Shown: piece after piece, positions 40,641-45,437 of the stretch
How positions within the stretch are numbered: the first letter of the stretch is position 1
How the letters are laid out: every line of letters starts with the position of its first letter
Assembly: GCF_017948455.1 (NCBI RefSeq)
Contig: NZ_JAFFSU010000042.1
Coordinates: 1-45,437, forward strand
Length of the DNA stretch: 45,437 nt
Direction: 5' to 3'
Origin: Streptomyces sp. GESEQ-4
GTDB lineage: Bacteria; Actinomycetota; Actinomycetes; Streptomycetales; Streptomycetaceae
The notes under the pieces: model-generated
Database searches by the model: none
Told to the model about the DNA's origin: nothing
What the model saw: the letters and a program-made list of their open reading frames with translations, nothing else
Position numbers and translations under genes: made by a program

Positions 40641-40722
40641 CTGTGTTTCTGTCCCAGGGCACTGTGTTTTTGTCCCAAGACACCCCGATCCGCCCCCGGG
40701 TTCGCAACCAGTGCCCGGGACA
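40641..40722 (+). promoter_or_regulatory. direct repeats and dyad upstream of afsK
   Basis: The 246-base kbpA-afsK gap contains CTGTGTTTCTGTCCCA (40641-40656) and CTGTGTTTTTGTCCCA (40662-40677): 16-base direct repeats starting 21 bp apart (two helix turns). A related inverted element GTGCCCGGGACA (40711-40722) nearly mirrors TGTCCCAGGGCAC (40650-40662). The set is a candidate regulator-binding region for afsK. Confidence 0.45.
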
Positions 40723-40829
40723 GGAAGAATCAGGGTGCGTGCCGCCAAGGCGGTGCGGTGGTGAGACGCTGCACTTCGGTCGCGTACACATGTGGAATGA
40801 CGCGGCTCGTACGGGGAGGTGGCAGGCAA

Positions 40830-43190
40830 GTGGTGGATCAGCTGACGCAGCACGATCCGCGGCGGATCGGGCCGTTCGAGGTGCTGGGACGGCTGGGTGC
40901 CGGCGGCATGGGGCTGGTCTATCTCGCGCGCTCGGCTTCGGGCCGGCGCGTGGCGATCAAGACGGTCCGGACGGAGCTGGCAGAGGACCAGCTCTTCCGG
41001 GTCCGCTTCACGCGTGAAGTGGAAGCGGCACGGGCGGTCTCCGGTTTCTATACGGCGGCCGTGGTCGACGCCGACCCGCGGGCGGCCGTGCCCTGGCTGG
41101 CCACCGCGTATGTGCCCGCTCCCTCGCTCGAGGAAATAGTGAACGAGTGCGGGCCCCTCCCGGCCCAGGCGGTCCGCTGGCTCGCGGCGGGTGTGGCGGA
41201 GGCGCTGCAGTCCATCCACGGCGCCGGTCTGGTCCACCGCGACCTCAAGCCGTCGAACGTCCTCGTGGTCGAGGACGGCCCCCGGGTCATCGACTTCGGT
41301 ATCGCCTCCGGCGTCTCCAACACACGTCTGACGATGACCAACGTCGCCGTGGGGACGCCCGCCTACATGTCGCCGGAGCAGGCCAAGGACTCGCGGAGCG
41401 TGACCGGCGCGAGCGACGTGTTCTCGCTCGGCTCGATGCTCGTCTTCGCCGCCACCGGCCACGCCCCCTTCCACGGCGCCAACCCGGTCGAGACCGTCTT
41501 CATGCTGCTGCGCGAGGGCCCGGACCTGGAGGGCCTCCCGGAGGAGCTGCGCCCCCTCATCGAGTCCGTTATGAAGATGGAGGCCACCGCCCGCCCCAAC
41601 CCGGCCGACCTCCAGGCCCAGCTGGCCCCCCATCTCTTCGGCTCCGGCTCCGACGACAGCGGTACGGCGTCGGCGTGGCTGCCCGAGCGGGCGGTGAGCC
41701 TGATCGAGGCCCGCCGCAACGGACGCCCGCCGGCCAAGTCCACCCCGGGTTCCGGCCGCAGCGGCGGTCGGGGCGCCGTGGCGCATCCGCCCCCGCCCTC
41801 GCACGACCCGGTCGTCCCGGCGCCCGTGCCCGCCCCCGTCGGCGCCCCCGACACCGGCCCCGTACGGCTGGCCGGCGGCGCGGTGCCGATCGGACCCGGC
41901 CCACGCGTCGCCGACGCCCGTGCCGCCGCTGTGAAGGCACCCCCTCCAGAGGCCGGCCTGGTCGCCTCCTGGTCCCGCCCCCGCCCCGGCGTCAACGGCA
42001 CGGAGCCCGCCGTAGGCCCTGCGGTCACCGCACCGCAGCCCGCACCCCCCGAGACCGCCGCCGGCTGGCGCCCCTGGCGCTTCCGCATGTCGAACGACGT
42101 CTGGGGCACCCCCTCCGTCTCCGGCGACCTCGTCTACGTCACCTCCTTCGAGGTCCATGCCCTCGACGTGGCCACGGGCCGCCGCCGCTTCAAGACGAGA
42201 GACGTCGCCTGGTCGATGGCGGTCGCGGACGGCCGTATCCACGCCTCCGACGGACCCACCCTCTACGCCCTCGACGCCCGGGAGGGCGCGGACCTGTGGC
42301 GCCTGTCCACCGACGCCTGGGTGTACTCGCTCAAGGCCGACCGCGGCACCGTCATCACCGGCACGCGCGGCGGCGGCGTCCAGGCATGGGAGGCCTCGAA
42401 CGGGCAGAAGCTGTGGGAGATCACCGGCGCGCAGACCGACTTCGAGTCCCCTGAGGCCGGGCCCGCCCTGTACGACGGCACGGTCTTCGTCTGGCAGGAC
42501 GCCCGGCTGCGTGCCCTGGACGCTCGTACCGGCGACGAGCGCTGGTCGTACCCGATCGGCGACGCGGCCTCCTGCGGCGGCGTTCCGGTACGGGTGGCGC
42601 AGGCCCACGACGGATTCGTGTACGTCTGTGCCGGGACGCGCGTCCTCGCCGTCGACGTGACCTCCGGCCATGTCCGCTGGCACTTCGAGGCCCCGGCGGT
42701 CTTCCTCTGCCCGCCGACCTTCGTCCCCGGTCCTGCCGTCGCCGGCGGCGGGGTCTACCTCGCCGACTACCTCGGCACGGTGTACGCCCTCGACGCCACG
42801 GACGGCCGCGATCGCTGGCGCATCGCGACCGAGTCCCGCGCGTCCGTCGAGCCGGTGCTGGTGGCCGCGGGGCATGTCCATGTGGGCAGCGGCAAGGGGC
42901 TCTACACGCTCGATGCGGTCACCGGTACGCCTAAGTGGCGGTTCCAGGCGGGCGGGGACGTCGTCGGTTCGCCGTCCGTGGCGGAGGGGCGGATTCACTT
43001 CGGGTCCACGGATCACTTGCTGTACACGCTCAAGGCCGATGACGGGCGGTTGAGGTGGAAGCTGGCGACGGGTGGGGAGATCACTGGGTCGCCGGTGGTG
43101 CGGGATGGGGTTGTGTACGCGTGCAGTAAGGATCGTTGCGTGTATGCGCTGGATGCGGAGAAGGGTACGGGGACGGCTCGGACTGCTTAG
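40830..43190 (+). CDS. afsK: Ser/Thr protein kinase AfsK
   Basis: 786 residues, near the ~800 of S. coelicolor AfsK. AfsK autophosphorylates and phosphorylates AfsR to stimulate secondary metabolism, and acts on DivIVA in polar growth. Kinase domain 14-275: Gly-loop GAGGMG (23-28), Lys44, HRDLKPSN (136-143), DFG (155-157) and Thr168, the known autophosphorylation site, all match when translation begins at GTG 40830 (MVDQLTQ). A Pro/Gly/Ala-rich linker (about 305-410) leads to a C-terminal PQQ/beta-propeller sensor with repeats such as VYVTSFEVHALDVATG and VYACSKDRCVYALD. No transmembrane helix is seen, as in AfsK, which is loosely membrane-associated. afsR itself is not in the window. Confidence 0.93.
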   Translation: MVDQLTQHDPRRIGPFEVLGRLGAGGMGLVYLARSASGRRVAIKTVRTELAEDQLFRVRFTREVEAARAVSGFYTAAVVDADPRAAVPWLATAYVPAPSLEEIVNECGPLPAQAVRWLAAGVAEALQSIHGAGLVHRDLKPSNVLVVEDGPRVIDFGIASGVSNTRLTMTNVAVGTPAYMSPEQAKDSRSVTGASDVFSLGSMLVFAATGHAPFHGANPVETVFMLLREGPDLEGLPEELRPLIESVMKMEATARPNPADLQAQLAPHLFGSGSDDSGTASAWLPERAVSLIEARRNGRPPAKSTPGSGRSGGRGAVAHPPPPSHDPVVPAPVPAPVGAPDTGPVRLAGGAVPIGPGPRVADARAAAVKAPPPEAGLVASWSRPRPGVNGTEPAVGPAVTAPQPAPPETAAGWRPWRFRMSNDVWGTPSVSGDLVYVTSFEVHALDVATGRRRFKTRDVAWSMAVADGRIHASDGPTLYALDAREGADLWRLSTDAWVYSLKADRGTVITGTRGGGVQAWEASNGQKLWEITGAQTDFESPEAGPALYDGTVFVWQDARLRALDARTGDERWSYPIGDAASCGGVPVRVAQAHDGFVYVCAGTRVLAVDVTSGHVRWHFEAPAVFLCPPTFVPGPAVAGGGVYLADYLGTVYALDATDGRDRWRIATESRASVEPVLVAAGHVHVGSGKGLYTLDAVTGTPKWRFQAGGDVVGSPSVAEGRIHFGSTDHLLYTLKADDGRLRWKLATGGEITGSPVVRDGVVYACSKDRCVYALDAEKGTGTARTA

Positions 43191-43204
43191 GGTTCGTTGC
43201 CGGG

Positions 43205-43255
43205 TGCGGGTCGGTGGGGGCTGGTCGCGCAGTTCCCCGCGCCCCTAAAGGGCGC
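43205..43255 (+). repeat. dispersed palindromic repeat between convergent genes
   Basis: 51-base copy with core GCGCAGTTCCCCGCGCCCCT (43227-43246) and terminal stem GCGCCC (43239-43244) with GGGCGC (43250-43255). It is between the afsK stop (43190) and the crotonase stop (43357), so it may help termination. Confidence 0.75.
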
Positions 43256-43356
43256 TGGGACGGCCGTCGTGCCTGGCGCACGGAAGGGGCGTTTCGGACG
43301 GCGGCCGTCATGGCAGACGCTACGCCCGGTCGGCAGGGGCCGCCATGTGGCGCCGT

Positions 43357-44127
43357 TCAGCGCAGCCGGAACGCCTGTCCCCGTCCCTTGAACAGCTCCG
43401 CCTGCCGCTCGCCCGGCAGATTGCCGAGGGCCACCAGGTGCGGCGCCTGTGCGAACCCCTGGGCCACGGCCCCCTCCCGGGCCGCCCACAGCGCCCGTAC
43501 GGTCCCCTGGACCGCCTCCGTCGGATAGCCGGCGATCACCGTCGCGCATTCGGTGGCCGCCGCCAACGCCCCGCCAGGCTCCGTGAGTTCGGAGACGAGC
43601 CCGATGTCGTAGGCGCGCTGGGCCGAGATGCGTTCCGCCGTGCCCATGAGGGCCATCCGCGCGGCCTCGCCGTAGGGCATCCGTTGTGTCATCAGCACCG
43701 ACTCGTACGCGCTGACCATCCCGTACGTGGTGTGCGGGTCGAAGAAGGTGGCGGTCGGGTCGGCGATGAGGAAGTCGGACTCGCCGAGGAGGTAGAAGGC
43801 GCCGCCGCAGGCGATGCCCCGCACGGCGGCGATCACCGGTTTCCACAGGTCGTTCGCCTTCGGGCCGATGCGCAGGAGCGGATCGTCCGTCATGTACGGC
43901 GAGTTCGGCTGCGGCACGACGGAGTCCCGGTCGATCCCCGTGCAGAACGCCCGCTCCCCGGCCCCGGTGAGGACGACGGCCCGTACGGAGTCGTCGAACC
44001 GCAACTCCCGCCAGGCGTCGTGCAGTTCGGTCGCCGTCGTCAGGTCGATCGCGTTGAGGCGGTCCGGGCGGTCGAGGGTGACGACCGCGACGCCGGTGTC
44101 CTTGTCGGTCGTGAGGCCGAGGGTCAT
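43357..44127 (-). CDS. enoyl-CoA hydratase/isomerase family protein, atypical active site
   Basis: 256 residues from ATG 44127. Crotonase motifs: GVAVVTLDRPDRLNAIDL, AFCTGIDRD and RGIACGGAFYLLGESDFLIA. The two classical glutamates are replaced (Tyr112, His132 in FFDPHTTYG), so hydration by the usual mechanism is unlikely; other crotonase reactions (isomerase, lyase, hydrolase) are possible. The start overlaps the DUF35 stop (ATGA), so it is the last gene of a thiolase-DUF35-crotonase operon whose promoter lies beyond the right edge. Confidence 0.9.
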   Translation of the reverse strand: MTLGLTTDKDTGVAVVTLDRPDRLNAIDLTTATELHDAWRELRFDDSVRAVVLTGAGERAFCTGIDRDSVVPQPNSPYMTDDPLLRIGPKANDLWKPVIAAVRGIACGGAFYLLGESDFLIADPTATFFDPHTTYGMVSAYESVLMTQRMPYGEAARMALMGTAERISAQRAYDIGLVSELTEPGGALAAATECATVIAGYPTEAVQGTVRALWAAREGAVAQGFAQAPHLVALGNLPGERQAELFKGRGQAFRLR

Positions 44128-44540
44128 GGGCGCTCCAGGATCCACTGCGGAAGGCCGGTGTCGGTGAACACGACCTGCACCCTGGCGCCGATGCGAACGC
44201 GGTCGGGAAAAAGGGAGTTGAGCGGCGCCCCGGCCTCCGTGACCAGGTTCCCCACCAGGCGGATCCGGGGGGCGTCGGCGAGTTCGACGACGATGACGTT
44301 GTACGGCGCCTGCGCCGCGTAGTCGGGCAGCAGGGGCGGGTGGGGGACGACGTACGACCAGATCCGGCCGTGTCCGCTGACCTGCCGCCACTCGCTCGTG
44401 AAGGACTGGCAGTGGGGGCAGCAGGGGCGGGGCGGGAAGCGGAGTTCGCCGCAGTCGGCGCAGGCCTGGATGCGCAGTTCCCCCTGGGCGGCGTAGCGCC
44501 AGAAGGGGGCGCCGTCGGTGTCGGTGACGGGAGCCAGCAT
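44124..44540 (-). CDS. OB-fold/zinc-ribbon acyl-CoA-associated protein (DUF35), second copy
   Basis: 138 residues. Cys27, Cys30, Cys41 and Cys44 form the zinc knuckle (CADCGELRFPPRPCCPHC), at the same positions as in the copy at 30839. OB-fold follows (GRIWSYVVPHPPLLPDYAAQ, RIRLVGNLV). It is four bases downstream of the thiolase-fold gene, the arrangement seen for Ltp-type aldolases and their DUF35 partners, so a heteromeric complex with the next protein is expected. Confidence 0.9.
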   Translation of the reverse strand: MLAPVTDTDGAPFWRYAAQGELRIQACADCGELRFPPRPCCPHCQSFTSEWRQVSGHGRIWSYVVPHPPLLPDYAAQAPYNVIVVELADAPRIRLVGNLVTEAGAPLNSLFPDRVRIGARVQVVFTDTGLPQWILERP

Positions 44541-44544
44541 GGTC

Positions 44545-45302
44545 TCAACTCCTCAGCAGCAGTGCGGACGTCGGAACCCCTTCGCCCGCCGTGACCAGGC
44601 AGGTGGCGGCCCCCGGCACCTGGGCGGTGCTCGTCCCGCGCAACTGCTTCACGCCCTCGTTGATGAGGTTGAAGCCGTGCACGTATGCCTCGGAGAGCCC
44701 GCCGCCCCCCGTGTTCAGCGGCAGCCGTCCGCCGATCTCCAGCGCGCCGCCCTCCGTGAACGCCCCGCCCTCGCCGCGCCCGCAGAAGCCGTAGCCCTCG
44801 AGGGAGAGCGGGATGAGGGGCGTGAACGCGTCGTAGATCTGGGCGACGTCGATGTCCTGGGGCGTGAAGTCGGCGTGTTTCCACAGGTGCCGGGCGGCGG
44901 TCCAGGCGGGGCCGGTGAGCGGGTCGTCGTTCCAGTAGTTGACCATGCCGTGGTGCTGGGCGGGCAGGCCCTGGGCGGCGGAGTGGACGTATGCGGGGGT
45001 GTGCCGGCAGTCGCGGGCACGCTCCCTGCTGACGATGACGCAGGCCAACGCCCCGTCCGTCTCCAGGCAGTTGTCGAAGAGGCAGAGGGGCTCGCTGATC
45101 CAGCGTGACGTCATGTACATATCGCGGGTGAGGGGGCGGTCGTACATGATCGCGGCGGGGTTCTGGTTGGCCCGGTTGCGGCAGGCGAGGGCGACGTTGA
45201 AGAGGTGGTCGCGGGTCGCGCCGTACTCGTGCATGTAGCGGCGCGTGAGCATGGCTATCTCGTCGGCGGGCCGCAGCAGGCCGAAGGGGCGGGTCCACTG
45301 GG
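44545..45302 (-). CDS. thiolase-fold lipid-transfer protein (Ltp-like), N-terminus missing
   Basis: About 250 C-terminal residues. The visible start ATG 45252 is internal: the frame continues upstream as QWTRPFGLLRPADEIA, matching relatives, until about 45302 where the sequence degenerates into homopolymers. Motifs: LTRRYMHEYGATRDHLFNVAL, EPLCLFDNCLETDGALACVIV, IYDAFTPLIPLSLEGYGFCGRGEGG and LPLNTGGGGLSEAYVHG. With the adjacent DUF35 gene it forms a second Ltp2-like/DUF35 pair. The missing ~120 residues lie beyond or within the damaged end. Confidence 0.85.
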
Positions 45303-45437
45303 CGGGGGGGGGGAGTTGTACGGCGGTGTTGGTCCAGGGGCGGGGGCCGGACCCCCCCCTCGGGGCCGCCCCGGCCCCCCCCCCGGCGCCCCCCCCCGGG
45401 GGGGGGGCGCGGCGGGGAGGGGGGCGGGGGGGGCCGG
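45303..45437. other. degenerate G/C homopolymer sequence, probable contig-end artefact
   Basis: The last ~135 bases consist almost wholly of runs of G and C (up to 10 identical bases) and break the thiolase frame. Natural Streptomyces coding DNA does not look like this; low-quality base calls at a contig end are the simplest explanation. No feature should be called here. Confidence 0.7.

Noticed and set aside
40518..43016. 832-codon minus-strand frame opposite afsK
   Set aside because: The kinase motifs on the plus strand are unambiguous; the minus product is low complexity.

Overview
The window reads as a Streptomyces chromosome: very high GC, GC-rich third codon positions, GTG starts, and actinobacterial families throughout (ECF-type sigma factor with zinc anti-sigma, RsbW-like ATPase, F420-type reductases, STAS protein). 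The last complete regulatory pair is recognisable as kbpA-afsK, the S. coelicolor Ser/Thr kinase AfsK and its inhibitor. The final ~135 bases collapse into G/C homopolymers, so the right edge looks like a degraded contig end. There are no rRNA, tRNA or CRISPR arrays that I can see.

Layout. 1-3938: a truncated membrane-anchored protein, an ABC-type branched-chain amino-acid-like binding lipoprotein, a small conserved Streptomyces protein and purU. 4104-7545: a signalling block (anti-sigma factor with mycothiol-isomerase-like domain, sigma factor, divergent STAS antagonist, four-EF-hand protein). 7576-16794: acyl-CoA catabolism I (acyl-CoA ligase, two-subunit acyl-CoA dehydrogenase, cyclase-family hydrolase, Hsd4A-like SDR, a further dehydrogenase, zinc alcohol dehydrogenase), interrupted by an RsbW-like ATPase. 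16891-24995: an accessory stretch with two MFS transporters, a GlxA/AraC regulator, a frameshifted DUF234-type AAA ATPase, a quinone-reductase-like gene with its PadR regulator and SnoaL protein, and gene debris. 24996-31216: acyl-CoA catabolism II (HsaB-like flavin reductase, crotonase, ADP-forming acyl-CoA synthetase, FMO-like monooxygenase, DUF35). 31250-34702: a Phd/PIN toxin-antitoxin pair, two PPOX-fold flavin/F420 proteins and a frameshifted IS605-type tnpB. 34772-45302: acyl-CoA catabolism III (Ltp2-like thiolase fold protein, acyl-CoA dehydrogenase, DUF385 F420 reductase), LysE and Lrp genes, a TetR regulator, kbpA, afsK, then crotonase/DUF35/Ltp2-like genes.

How it fits together. 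The catabolic genes resemble the actinobacterial steroid side-chain (igr/ChsE-ChsH-Ltp2) tool kit: acyl-CoA activation, two-subunit FadE, crotonase, SDR, and thiolase-fold plus DUF35 retro-aldolase pairs. They are scattered over 30 kb, but eight copies of one palindrome, CTGACG-N3-CGTCAG (some with one or two mismatches), lie at most of their promoters, usually overlapping or just downstream of a -10 hexamer. One copy sits on the start codon of the TetR gene at 39070-39717. I infer a single TetR-controlled regulon, with the repressor encoded immediately upstream of kbpA-afsK. The substrate is unknown.

Other structure: a 51-base Streptomyces palindromic repeat occurs five times, mostly at gene ends, and once in frame inside an acyl-CoA dehydrogenase gene.
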